Origin: Anaerolineae bacterium | Lineage (GTDB): Bacteria > Chloroflexota > Anaerolineae > Aggregatilineales > Phototrophicaceae | Length of the DNA stretch: 64,000 nucleotides | Assembly: GCA_022843745.1 (NCBI GenBank) | Contig: JALHNB010000009.1 | Span: forward strand, 86,465-150,464 | Direction of reading: 5' to 3' | Shown: positions 51,846 through 60,040 of the stretch, piece after piece | Layout of the letters: every line of letters begins with the position of its first letter | Numbering within the stretch: the stretch's first letter is position 1 | The notes under the pieces: model-generated | Database searches by the model: none | What the model was told of the DNA's origin: nothing | Seen by the model: the letters and a program-made list of their open reading frames with translations, nothing else | Program-made: the position numbers and the translations under genes

Positions 51846-53711
51846 TTACCGCACAGGCCCCAGGCCGATTTGCGTGTCGGTTGAGCCATCCGGCAGCGTG
51901 ATCGTGACTCTTTGCTCAGGATGATCGACATCGCCAAATGCAGACAGGCTAATCCACCACTCTCCAGCAGGTGCATCAGCGGGCAGCGGCAGACTTATGC
52001 TGTCACTCACGATGGCGTTGGTTTGCCAGCAGGTTGTCGGGTAACGGGTTTCAAGTGGCTGCCAGACCAGCGTTTCACCCGCAGGCGCACCATCCGGCGA
52101 AATCAAAAGCGCCGAAAACCAATAGGGGGTGGTCATCTGTCGCAGCGGCTGCCAGTTCAAACGGATCGTGATCGCATCCCCGTCCAAATCAGCATCCCAA
52201 TTTTCAAGGCGAAAATTTTGATCAAAAGTCACGCCGGATGCGCGGCTGGCTGACACAAAAGTCGGCGGATTTGGCGGTGGAGTCATATCCGGCGCGTCAA
52301 TCACGGGCAAAATGCTGGCGAGGACAATCATCAGAATCACCTGTGCACCGCTGACGATCAGCCAATTTGATCGCCGATTTTGCAGAGCATAGGCGGCTGC
52401 AATTAAAACAAAAGGCGAGAAAAAGAGCCACACCCGCCCGGTTTCGCCACGCGCGGTGCCACTTAAAAGCAGGACGATCATGGTCAGCAGCAGCGACAAG
52501 CCTAAAATATCGCGCTTGCCTTTGACCACGTTCAGCAGCCACAGCGCGATCAGGGGAACACCTGTAAACAGCGCCCATTCCCAGAAATGCAGCCACAGCC
52601 AGGGTAAATAAGGCCGATCCAGAGCGAGATGTTCCGACATCGCCACATGGAGCAGATCAAGCGGCGCGAATCCGCTTGCCAGCCCATACACGAGCCAGGG
52701 CAAAATCAGCCCCAGCCCGAACCACACGCCAATCAACACCAATCTTTGTAGGGGCGCAAGGTGACCAACGGAAATCCCTGTGGGATCGTGCGCCCTGCTC
52801 TGCCACAAATGAAAAACCGCATAAAATCCGAACAGTCCCAGCAGCGGCACGAGCGAAAAATTCGCGAAAGTCAGCAAGCCACATAACAAGCCGGACACGA
52901 GAATCCAGAAAAATCGCCCTTCCAACCCTCGGAGCAAGCACCAGAAGGCAACGAGCGCGACAAAGGGATAAAACGTATTCCAGGTCGGCGCGAACATCAC
53001 CAGCGCCGGACCAAGCGGCCACCATGTCACCGCGATCCGGGCAGCTTGCGAATCCGACAGACGGCGCGTGATAAAAAAAAGCGGCCACACTGCCAGTGCG
53101 CCCCAAACAGGCATCAAAATACCCAACCATGCCGATGCCCATTCAGCGGATGAATAAGCCAGCAAGCTGTAATTGGCACATTGGTAGGGCAAAAGCGTTC
53201 GTTGCAACGAATCCGCTGCACCAGGAAGCGCACCCAAAACATCATTTGCAGCGTGATAAATCAGCGGCAGACCGGGCGGCGCAAGCGCGACATGAACGCT
53301 GCGTCCCACAAAACTCTGCATCACCGTCGGCCAATCGAGCCAATTTGACCAGTCGATTGTTGCGGCTGCCAAATGTGGCCCTGTCGTAATGCCAGATACG
53401 GTGCGAACGAACAATGTGTACAGCACATCATCGTTACGAACAGCAATAACGGCGAGTGGTATCACGACAGCGCCCATTAACGCCCACAGAATCAGCCAAT
53501 GATTTCGTTCACGACCCCATAAAAGCCATGCGCCGGAAAGATAGATCGCTGAAATGAGGGCTAACGGCAAAACGCGCAGCAGTGGTGCGAGTTCATACGA
53601 CCACTGCCAGCCAAACCCGCCGCGCAAAAACGGAATCCTATCAAAGAGTAGCGCCAGCGCCAGCAGCAGCGATAATCCACCAATAATCGGAAGGGTGCGG
53701 CGCATGTTCAT
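51846..53711 (-). CDS. GT39-like membrane protein with C-terminal beta module
   Basis: This 621-aa protein has about eleven membrane helices over residues 5-430 and a soluble beta-rich tail (LDGDAITIRLNWQPL, then AGEWWISLSAFGDVDH). The ATG at 53711 overlaps the stop of the preceding gene as ATGA, which decides the start over in-frame upstream codons. Near 52748-52795 a GTAGGGGC-type repeat lies in frame and encodes RAHDPTGISVGHLAPLQ, an inserted cytosolic or outside loop. No clear acidic catalytic motif is seen early, so it may be a partner rather than an enzyme. It is convergent with the 1249-aa gene, 7 bases apart. Confidence 0.72.
   Translation of the reverse strand: MNMRRTLPIIGGLSLLLALALLFDRIPFLRGGFGWQWSYELAPLLRVLPLALISAIYLSGAWLLWGRERNHWLILWALMGAVVIPLAVIAVRNDDVLYTLFVRTVSGITTGPHLAAATIDWSNWLDWPTVMQSFVGRSVHVALAPPGLPLIYHAANDVLGALPGAADSLQRTLLPYQCANYSLLAYSSAEWASAWLGILMPVWGALAVWPLFFITRRLSDSQAARIAVTWWPLGPALVMFAPTWNTFYPFVALVAFWCLLRGLEGRFFWILVSGLLCGLLTFANFSLVPLLGLFGFYAVFHLWQSRAHDPTGISVGHLAPLQRLVLIGVWFGLGLILPWLVYGLASGFAPLDLLHVAMSEHLALDRPYLPWLWLHFWEWALFTGVPLIALWLLNVVKGKRDILGLSLLLTMIVLLLSGTARGETGRVWLFFSPFVLIAAAYALQNRRSNWLIVSGAQVILMIVLASILPVIDAPDMTPPPNPPTFVSASRASGVTFDQNFRLENWDADLDGDAITIRLNWQPLRQMTTPYWFSALLISPDGAPAGETLVWQPLETRYPTTCWQTNAIVSDSISLPLPADAPAGEWWISLSAFGDVDHPEQRVTITLPDGSTDTQIGLGPVR
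52748..52795. repeat. Long GTAGGGGC-type repeat inside a membrane-protein gene
   Basis: The outer arms GGGCGCA (52752-52758) and TGCGCCC (52789-52795) enclose an inner stem ATCCC-TGT-GGGAT. GTAG precedes the left arm as in the other copies. On the minus strand it is read in frame through the 621-aa membrane protein, adding a short hydrophilic loop. It is the longest member of the family in the window. Confidence 0.7.
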
Positions 53712-56116
53712 GATGCGCCCTGTATAACAGTTGGAAGAACACCGATGTAATTTTCGACAGTTTCCGCGCCTGTAACAGGCAGATTTTCGATCACGCCCAT
53801 CTCGTTCTGATACAGCACCACCCACAGGCGATAATCCCCTGGTAGCAGCTCATCCGGCAGATGCAGCGCCCGGTTATCCCAGACCGGAGCGCCAACCTGC
53901 CATGTGCTGGTATGAGCGAATCCGCCACCAGGTTCGGAGTCCATACCTTGTGCGATTGGCGCACCCGCAGCATCGCGCAAAAACCACGCCACCGTAAAAT
54001 CCTGCACTAACGCTGAATCGGTCTGCCAATAGAGCGAAATGGGCAGAATATCACCCGGCTTATAATCTATCCCCTGTGGCAAGTCATAGCCCACAAGCCG
54101 AATCGATTCGCCGTAAACCAGATCGGTCAGATAATCAGAGCTTTTGAAAGCATAGGGGTCTGGGGCAGCAATAGTGCTGTATTCAATCAATCGGACATCG
54201 GGACCAGTTTCATATTCGCGAATGGGGTAATAATGCGCCGCCATAAAGCGCTCAACGGGGCGCACCGTCCAGGGCATAAATGGCCCGCTGTTCGCCAGCA
54301 ACCACAAATGTTCCCGCGTCTGCGCCAGAGCTTGAATATGCGGCCCAGTAGAATGATCCAGCAATAAATTCGGGTTGTCCGAACGAATTTCCGGCGGTTG
54401 TTCCGGGCTGGGCTGTTCTCCCGGCTGAAATGGCAGACTCACAATGCGCGGCTCATCCAGCTTGCCGTAATTGAGAAAAAAATCGCGATAGGTCAGATCA
54501 CCGAGCAGCAGCACATCACCTGGTTCGCTTTGCGCCTGGATAATCGGCAGCATGTCAAACAGGCGTGTGTTATAGGATTGGTAGAATGCGTCATTGTAAA
54601 TCGCTCGCAAACCCAACCCCGTGAAGGCGAAGAAAATGACGATAAGCGAAACGGGCATTAAAATTGTTTGACCCAATTTTTGCGGAGACGAGCGCTTGAA
54701 ATCGCTTAACAAACGCCAGAGCGCAAATCCACTCACGCCTGCCAAAGCGATAAACATCAATGCCCATACGGGTACGTTCATCCGCACCCAGGCGAAATCC
54801 AGGCCAATTTTTGACCACAGACCGGGAATGATAACCCAGCGCAGATAGCGAAGGTCATTCAAACCCTCCCACCAACCGCCAACGCTGCCCGACTCCGGCG
54901 GGAGCGCTTTGTAAAATTCCCCCCACCACAACGAGACACCGCTGAACTGTACCCATAGGCTGTAGGCGCAGATCACGGCAAATCCCGCCATCAGCATTCG
55001 AGAGATTGGCTGGCGCATTACGCGGTCAATGGCTGAGAAAGCGCAGATGAAGGCGAATGGCAGCACGGGCAACAAAAAGCGTGGCGGCCATGATAATCCG
55101 CCGAACCAATCCGGCCCCTGGCGTATCGCATAAACGAATGAAAAAATGAGGATTGCGATCAGTGCCGCTATAAGATGACGATAGCTACGGCGGCGGTGCA
55201 GCAGCCACACACCGGGAAGCGCAAGCAGAAGTACGGGCGATGTCCCCCAGATACTACCGCCAATGCTCAGAAGATAGCCTTGCAACGCCACCCCAAGATA
55301 GGGCTGCGGCTCTCCCAGCGCCGTGAACAGGCGGTCAAAACGATCCGTAAGGCCTAATATCCTCCCCAAAATCACCATCACAATTCCCACCAGCACGATG
55401 ATCGCCAGCAACCGGATGATTTGGCGGGGATTTCGGTTCGAAAATACGTCAGGCAGCGCCAGAATCATCAGCGCCGGGACAGCCAGCACCGCCGCGCCTT
55501 TGCTGAGAATCGCACCGTATAGGGCAAGAATAACAAAAGTGGGGAGCAAAATAGAACGATAATGCAGCGTGCGCCAGCGTTCGATAAAAATGGCAGTCAA
55601 TAATAGCATGAGAAGTGTCAGCGGTTCCTGGAAAAATGTCTTGCTATAAGGCCAGATGGTCGTCCCCAGGCCGAACACCAGCGCACTGACGACTGCTGTT
55701 CGCTCCGCATAACCCAGTACGAGCGCGTAGAAAAAAATCACGCCACCCGCCAACGCACACACCAGCACGTTAAACAGATAAACGGCATGTGCCAGACCGA
55801 TGCCCGGTATTTTTTCTGCCAGCGCATAAAGCGGGGATGCCAGCATCACCTGCAATGTCTCGCTGCTGAGAGCCGGAAGCGGGTAAGAACTACCCGCGAC
55901 AAGGCTTTGTGCCAGCGGTGGGCGCGTGCCAGCAGAAATATCCAGCACGAAATCGCCATAATGCAAAAAACTGCCGACCCCATCTAACAAAAAAAGCGTG
56001 TCGGTGCTGTCGATACGCGCGCTGTAGGTCAACATATAGATGCTGCTTAAAAAGACGACGATGGCAATAAACAGCTTAAATCGTTGCCAGCTAAAAACGG
56101 TTGATTGATCGGTCAT
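53708..56116 (-). CDS. GT39-like membrane protein with C-terminal beta module
   Basis: This 802-aa protein has about twelve membrane helices over residues 15-510. The first outside loop has TDTLFLLDGVGSFLHYGDFVLD and a later SYPLPALSSE, and a Trp/Pro-rich GGLSWPPRFLLPVLPF segment is typical of GT39-like enzymes. Residues about 510-800 are soluble. They contain a GD(V)LLLGD strand like that in other lipid-linked sugar transferases, and the shared end module (PISLYWQTDSALVQDFTVAW, GDYRLWVVLYQNE). The stop overlaps the next start as ATGA, so the two proteins are made together. The ATG at 56116 has no strong ribosome site. Confidence 0.75.
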   Translation of the reverse strand: MTDQSTVFSWQRFKLFIAIVVFLSSIYMLTYSARIDSTDTLFLLDGVGSFLHYGDFVLDISAGTRPPLAQSLVAGSSYPLPALSSETLQVMLASPLYALAEKIPGIGLAHAVYLFNVLVCALAGGVIFFYALVLGYAERTAVVSALVFGLGTTIWPYSKTFFQEPLTLLMLLLTAIFIERWRTLHYRSILLPTFVILALYGAILSKGAAVLAVPALMILALPDVFSNRNPRQIIRLLAIIVLVGIVMVILGRILGLTDRFDRLFTALGEPQPYLGVALQGYLLSIGGSIWGTSPVLLLALPGVWLLHRRRSYRHLIAALIAILIFSFVYAIRQGPDWFGGLSWPPRFLLPVLPFAFICAFSAIDRVMRQPISRMLMAGFAVICAYSLWVQFSGVSLWWGEFYKALPPESGSVGGWWEGLNDLRYLRWVIIPGLWSKIGLDFAWVRMNVPVWALMFIALAGVSGFALWRLLSDFKRSSPQKLGQTILMPVSLIVIFFAFTGLGLRAIYNDAFYQSYNTRLFDMLPIIQAQSEPGDVLLLGDLTYRDFFLNYGKLDEPRIVSLPFQPGEQPSPEQPPEIRSDNPNLLLDHSTGPHIQALAQTREHLWLLANSGPFMPWTVRPVERFMAAHYYPIREYETGPDVRLIEYSTIAAPDPYAFKSSDYLTDLVYGESIRLVGYDLPQGIDYKPGDILPISLYWQTDSALVQDFTVAWFLRDAAGAPIAQGMDSEPGGGFAHTSTWQVGAPVWDNRALHLPDELLPGDYRLWVVLYQNEMGVIENLPVTGAETVENYIGVLPTVIQGAS

Positions 56117-56222
56117 CCACTCAATTCTTTACGTTATCGGCAAGGCGGCTTAGTAGCTCGCCTGCATAAACTCAGCAAAGCGTCCTGGCAGGTCGCCCGC
56201 ATAAACGTGGATGACTATAGCA

Positions 56223-56768
56223 TTAATCCGGCTTACCGCCACCGATCAACTTATTACGAACGCCCAAAAGACCTTTGATAATCTTCTGACTGGCCGATAA
56301 ATCTTCCATTTGTTCCAGCCCAACCTCATAGGTCGCAGCCCCAGCCATGACTTTGCCGTCACGCACCTGCAAATCGCCCATCGCGATCAGCGTTTCGCCG
56401 TAGAGCTTCTTTTCGCCGATTTCCTGAAAAATGTCAGCCGCCTGTCGGTAACAGTTATAAGCCTGTTCGCGATCTCCAAGCGCTGCATAAACGCCACCCA
56501 TATTGCCGAGAACCATCGCTGAACGACGCGCATCACCACGATCCTGGAAACTGCGCAGCGCATTTTGCATCGCATCCAACGCCTGTTGATTTTCGCCCAA
56601 TGAACGATGAACCAGCCCGATATTGGTCTGCATTTCAGCGACCATCATCACATCGCCATCGGCTTCATAGGCTTCCAGCGCCTGTTGGAATACGCGTGCA
56701 GCAGCTTCATAGTCCTTCTGCTGAAACAGCTTGACACCTTCAGCTTGTAGTTGTTGTGCTTGACTCAC
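56223..56768 (-). CDS. TPR-repeat protein
   Basis: This 181-aa cytosolic protein is made mainly of three to four tetratricopeptide repeats between residues 1 and 150 (GVKLFQQKDYEAAARVFQQA; NIGLVHRSLGENQQALDAM; NMGGVYAALGDREQAYNCYR). It starts with GTG and a GGGGG stretch upstream. It lies 25 bases after the stop of the double-HTH regulator gene and is probably made with it. TPR proteins next to XRE-type regulators often sense a peptide or bind the regulator, so a partner role is possible. Confidence 0.75.
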   Translation of the reverse strand: MSQAQQLQAEGVKLFQQKDYEAAARVFQQALEAYEADGDVMMVAEMQTNIGLVHRSLGENQQALDAMQNALRSFQDRGDARRSAMVLGNMGGVYAALGDREQAYNCYRQAADIFQEIGEKKLYGETLIAMGDLQVRDGKVMAGAATYEVGLEQMEDLSASQKIIKGLLGVRNKLIGGGKPD

Positions 56769-56793
56769 GAGAAAATACCCCCGTAACTATTTC

Positions 56794-57543
56794 TTACATC
56801 GTAATATCGAGCATACTGGTGCCGACCTGTCGCAGGGTATCGGTTGGCATCTGGCTCAGGGTGATGGCGATATGAATAAAGCCGATATTCAGCGGATTGG
56901 CAGCAAATTTGCGCACTTCTTCAGGCAAATCTGTGAAATGCTTCCATTCTTCTTTAATCATAAGCAGTTGACCGATATGGCTGCTGCTTTCCAGGAAGTA
57001 ACTCACGTTCTTCTTGAGGCTGCTTGCCAACACGCTCAGTTCGTGCATCGGCAGCGATAATTCGCCCAGTTCATATTGGTTAATATGTTCCGCTGGTATC
57101 GCTGTCGCCTGACTCAATTCTTCCGCGCTCATATTGATTTCTTCGCGTGCCTGCCGCAGCAGTGCGCCAATCATACGGTCACGCAGCGCCATATATTCGG
57201 TCTGCGCATCCCTCCGCCCCGCTTCACGTTCACCAACGGTACTCGCGCCCCAAAAATGGCTGACCGGCACATCCAGGTAGTAAGCCAGGATTTCGAGCTG
57301 CGGGAGGCTGGGGACTGCATCGCCCAATTCCCAGGCTTCGGCTTCTTCTGGTGCTACGCGCAGCAGCCGCGCACAGTCCTCAATCGTTCGTGCTGTTTTG
57401 AGCCGGGCATCGCGCAGGAGTACGCCGACCATCTTGGCGCGAATACGATAGGATTCCGCAAAATCCATTGGTTTGGGCTGCGCTGGCTCAGAGCTTTTGT
57501 TCGCGCCTTTTAACCGAGATGAAATATCTTTAAAATCTGACAT
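56794..57543 (-). CDS. Transcription regulator with two XRE-type helix-turn-helix domains
   Basis: This 249-aa protein has two similar domains. Residues 33-97 (VGVLLRDARLKTARTIEDCA, AWELGDAVPSLPQLEILAYYL) and 122-186 (IGALLRQAREEINMSAEELS, QYELGELSLPMHELSVLA) each fit the lambda-Cro/XRE helix-turn-helix. The rest is a helical tail that may bind a partner or ligand. GGAGG lies 5 bases before the ATG. The two domains could read two half-sites of one operator. It is divergent from the sensor kinase gene 258 bases away and shares a transcript with the TPR protein gene. Confidence 0.87.
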   Translation of the reverse strand: MSDFKDISSRLKGANKSSEPAQPKPMDFAESYRIRAKMVGVLLRDARLKTARTIEDCARLLRVAPEEAEAWELGDAVPSLPQLEILAYYLDVPVSHFWGASTVGEREAGRRDAQTEYMALRDRMIGALLRQAREEINMSAEELSQATAIPAEHINQYELGELSLPMHELSVLASSLKKNVSYFLESSSHIGQLLMIKEEWKHFTDLPEEVRKFAANPLNIGFIHIAITLSQMPTDTLRQVGTSMLDITM

Positions 57544-57681
57544 ATAGCCTCCAAGTCCACACCCTCATTATAGAATGATGATGTGCGAAGGGCAACTCAA
57601 GACTCTTTTATTCATCTCAATTGTTTTGATTTACAATTTATTTGCGCTATAAATCTCAATTTTTCATACTGGCTCGGCTGT

Positions 57682-57710
57682 TTCTCACAAACCAAGCACG
57701 GGAGTATAAT
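57682..57710 (+). promoter_or_regulatory. Promoter of the sensor kinase gene
   Basis: TTCTCA at 57682-57687 and a perfect TATAAT at 57705-57710 are 17 bases apart. The -35 match is 4 of 6. The start of transcription would lie in the duplicated 20-bp sequence just downstream. Confidence 0.6.
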
Positions 57711-57750
57711 AGAAAATAGTAACATCCTATAGAAAATAGTAACATCCTAT
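57711..57750. repeat. Tandem 20-bp duplication in the kinase leader
   Basis: AGAAAATAGTAACATCCTAT occurs twice without a gap, at 57711-57730 and 57731-57750, right after the -10 box. It is a recent-looking tandem duplication that lengthens the leader. A role in expression is not known. Confidence 0.8.
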
Positions 57751-57801
57751 TTGATGATGTTAACCCGACCACTGGTGAGCCAGTCAATCAGAAGAAAAAA
57801 T

Positions 57802-59904
57802 ATGACTGAAAATGATCTGGATAAACTGCGAGTTGAAAATATCGCTTTACGCGAACAGGTTCAACATTTCAGTGCGTTCAAAAACTTAATCCTTGCTACA
57901 GCCACGATTCTCGATCTGTCTGCTCTGCTCACCGAACTGACGATCTGCATTGCTGATATGATGGCCTGTAAGCGCGTCTTGATATTTATGGTCGATGATG
58001 AAGATGCCACGCTCAAGTTTGGCGCGATCAACAGCGATCCCACTGCGAAACAATCCTTAAGAAACCTGTCCATTACCATTTTCAATGCCGAGAATGATCC
58101 GCTTATTCGTTCATGGCTGGCAGGGGAGACAGTTTTGCTGGATTCCGAAAGCATGGCTGCCATCCCCGCGCTCAAATGGCTGGCGGATACCTCCACTCTG
58201 GATGCACTCTACAGTATTCCACTTATTTTTCAGGGACAGCTCATCGGGCTGGTGCTTTGCGATAACCTCGGCAACGCTTCGGACAGCAATCTCAGCATCG
58301 TTGCCGAAGCATCCTCAATCGTGCTTCAGAATGCCCGCATCCACACCGAAACCGTCGAGAAATCGACAGCCGGGATGCACGAACTTTACATCCTACGGCA
58401 AATTGATCGCGAACTGAACGACAATATTGATCTCAATCACGTGTTTAGCATGACATTGGATTGGGCGCTGCGTTTTACCAATGCGCAGGCCGCCTCTGTC
58501 GAGCTTTATGACGAGCAAACGGACGAGCTTCGTATGATGGCGCAGTATGGACACGATGTAGGCATAGATTCTGAGTTGGCAATGCGCTTGATGCTTGGCG
58601 GAATCGCGTCCCGAGTCGCTCGCTCAGGCCGCGCCGAAGTGATCCCGGATGTTTCGATGGATGCGGATTTTGTACGTGTCTCTACAGGCACTCGTTCACA
58701 AATGTCCGTTCCCGTGATTCGCGAAGACCGGGTACTCGCTGTGATTACCATCGAGAGTCGAAAACTCAATGGCTTTACCGACCCTCATCTGGATTTTGTC
58801 GAAAAATTAGCCTCCCGCGCGGCTGTCGCCATTGATAACGCGCGCCTGTTTGCTGAAACCAAACGTGAGCGCGAAAAACTCTCCCACATTCTCAGCAATA
58901 CCGCCGATATTGTCATCGTTTGCAGTATGGATGACCGACTCGTTCTGATTAACCAGGCAGCACTTTTGGCTTTGCGGCTCTACGCGAGCGAAAATTACCT
59001 GGGACGACCATTTTTTGAGGTCTTTTCACATACGACGCTCACCGATGTATATCGCAAATCGCGCTTAAGTGGTGAACCTACTATCAGCGAGACGATCCTC
59101 CCGAATGATCGCATTTATCATGTGAACATCACCCTTCAGGAAAACGTAGGCTGCATCATCGTCATGCACGACATCACGCCCTTCAAAGAGATGGATCGAC
59201 TCAAAAGTGATCTGATCGCCACCGTCTCCCACGATCTGAAGCAGCCGTTAGCGGTGATGAACGGTTACACCGAACTGCTGATGATGCACAAAAAATTCGA
59301 CCCTACAGGTATGAATTTCATCGAGATGGTGCGCAAATCTATCCATAATATGCGCCAACTCATTGATGATTTGCTTGACCTGGGGAAAATAGAGTCTGGA
59401 ATCAAGCTCGATTATCAGGCAACACCGATCCAATCGCTCATCACCGACTGTATCGAATCGCTTCGCCCCACAGTCCTCACGAAAAATATGGCGCTTACCG
59501 CTGAAATCCCGGTTGATCTCCCGCCAGTCCACGCGGATCGCGCACGATTACAGCAAATTCTGACCAATCTGATCGGCAACGCTGTAAAATACACACAACC
59601 CGACGGCTGGGTGAAAGTTAACGCGGAAGAACGCGATACCATGCTGCGGATTACCGTACAGGACAACGGTATGGGGATCAGCCCGGAAGATCAGATTCAC
59701 ATTTTTGATCGGTTCTACCGTGTGCGCCGCCCAGAAACAGACAGTATTGAAGGCACAGGGCTGGGGTTAGCCATCGTCAAGAGTCTGGTCGAAGCGCATA
59801 ACGGACAAATCGGGCTGGAAAGCCGCCTGGGTGAAGGGACAACTTTTTATCTACTCCTCCCCATTCACCGCCAGGAAGATAGCGATTTGGAGTCCACAGC
59901 GTAA
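57802..59904 (+). CDS. Hybrid-sensor-free histidine kinase with GAF and PAS domains
   Basis: This 700-aa cytosolic sensor kinase has a short coiled-coil start, a first GAF domain (about 30-190) and a second GAF domain (about 200-350). A PAS domain (about 365-460) and a HisKA dimerisation helix with the phosphorylated His477 in SHDLKQP follow. The ATPase domain has an N-box with NAVKYTQPD, a DNGMGIS motif and GTGLGL at 651-656. There are no membrane helices, so it senses a cytosolic signal such as a nucleotide, redox state or haem. It has no receiver domain, and no response regulator gene is adjacent, so its partner is elsewhere. The ATG at 57802 with AGAAGA upstream is preferred over the TTG at 57751. 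Confidence 0.92.
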   Translation: MTENDLDKLRVENIALREQVQHFSAFKNLILATATILDLSALLTELTICIADMMACKRVLIFMVDDEDATLKFGAINSDPTAKQSLRNLSITIFNAENDPLIRSWLAGETVLLDSESMAAIPALKWLADTSTLDALYSIPLIFQGQLIGLVLCDNLGNASDSNLSIVAEASSIVLQNARIHTETVEKSTAGMHELYILRQIDRELNDNIDLNHVFSMTLDWALRFTNAQAASVELYDEQTDELRMMAQYGHDVGIDSELAMRLMLGGIASRVARSGRAEVIPDVSMDADFVRVSTGTRSQMSVPVIREDRVLAVITIESRKLNGFTDPHLDFVEKLASRAAVAIDNARLFAETKREREKLSHILSNTADIVIVCSMDDRLVLINQAALLALRLYASENYLGRPFFEVFSHTTLTDVYRKSRLSGEPTISETILPNDRIYHVNITLQENVGCIIVMHDITPFKEMDRLKSDLIATVSHDLKQPLAVMNGYTELLMMHKKFDPTGMNFIEMVRKSIHNMRQLIDDLLDLGKIESGIKLDYQATPIQSLITDCIESLRPTVLTKNMALTAEIPVDLPPVHADRARLQQILTNLIGNAVKYTQPDGWVKVNAEERDTMLRITVQDNGMGISPEDQIHIFDRFYRVRRPETDSIEGTGLGLAIVKSLVEAHNGQIGLESRLGEGTTFYLLLPIHRQEDSDLESTA

Positions 59905-59915
59905 AACAAGCCAAA

Positions 59916-59933
59916 TTGTTCTGACCCAGAACA
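59916..59933. promoter_or_regulatory. Palindrome TTGTTCTG-ACC-CAGAACA beside a promoter
   Basis: The 7-base arms TGTTCTG and CAGAACA flank ACC. The site ends one base before the -35 box of the following promoter, the classical place for a repressor or activator. The arms are the same as in the palindrome at 43902-43922. As a hairpin after the kinase stop it could also be a weak terminator, but only three T follow. Confidence 0.5.
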
Positions 59934-59934
59934 T

Positions 59935-59963
59935 TTGAGCGAAAACCATAACTGAGTTATAAT
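59935..59963 (+). promoter_or_regulatory. Promoter of the right-hand ABC transporter operon
   Basis: TTGAGC at 59935-59940 and a perfect TATAAT at 59958-59963 are 17 bases apart. The leader to the ATG at 60041 is about 70 bases and ends in a strong AGGAGG. Confidence 0.7.
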
Positions 59964-60040
59964 TGAACCGGATTGTGTAACGGATTGTAGACATCGTTAG
60001 ACTAATCTGTTGAGGCTTTTTATTTTTCTCAGGAGGAAAA

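Noticed and set aside
53712..53825. 38-residue N-terminal extension of the 621-aa membrane protein
   Set aside because: It is Cys- and Arg-rich, overlaps the preceding gene in another frame and has no ribosome site. The ATGA overlap gives a better start.
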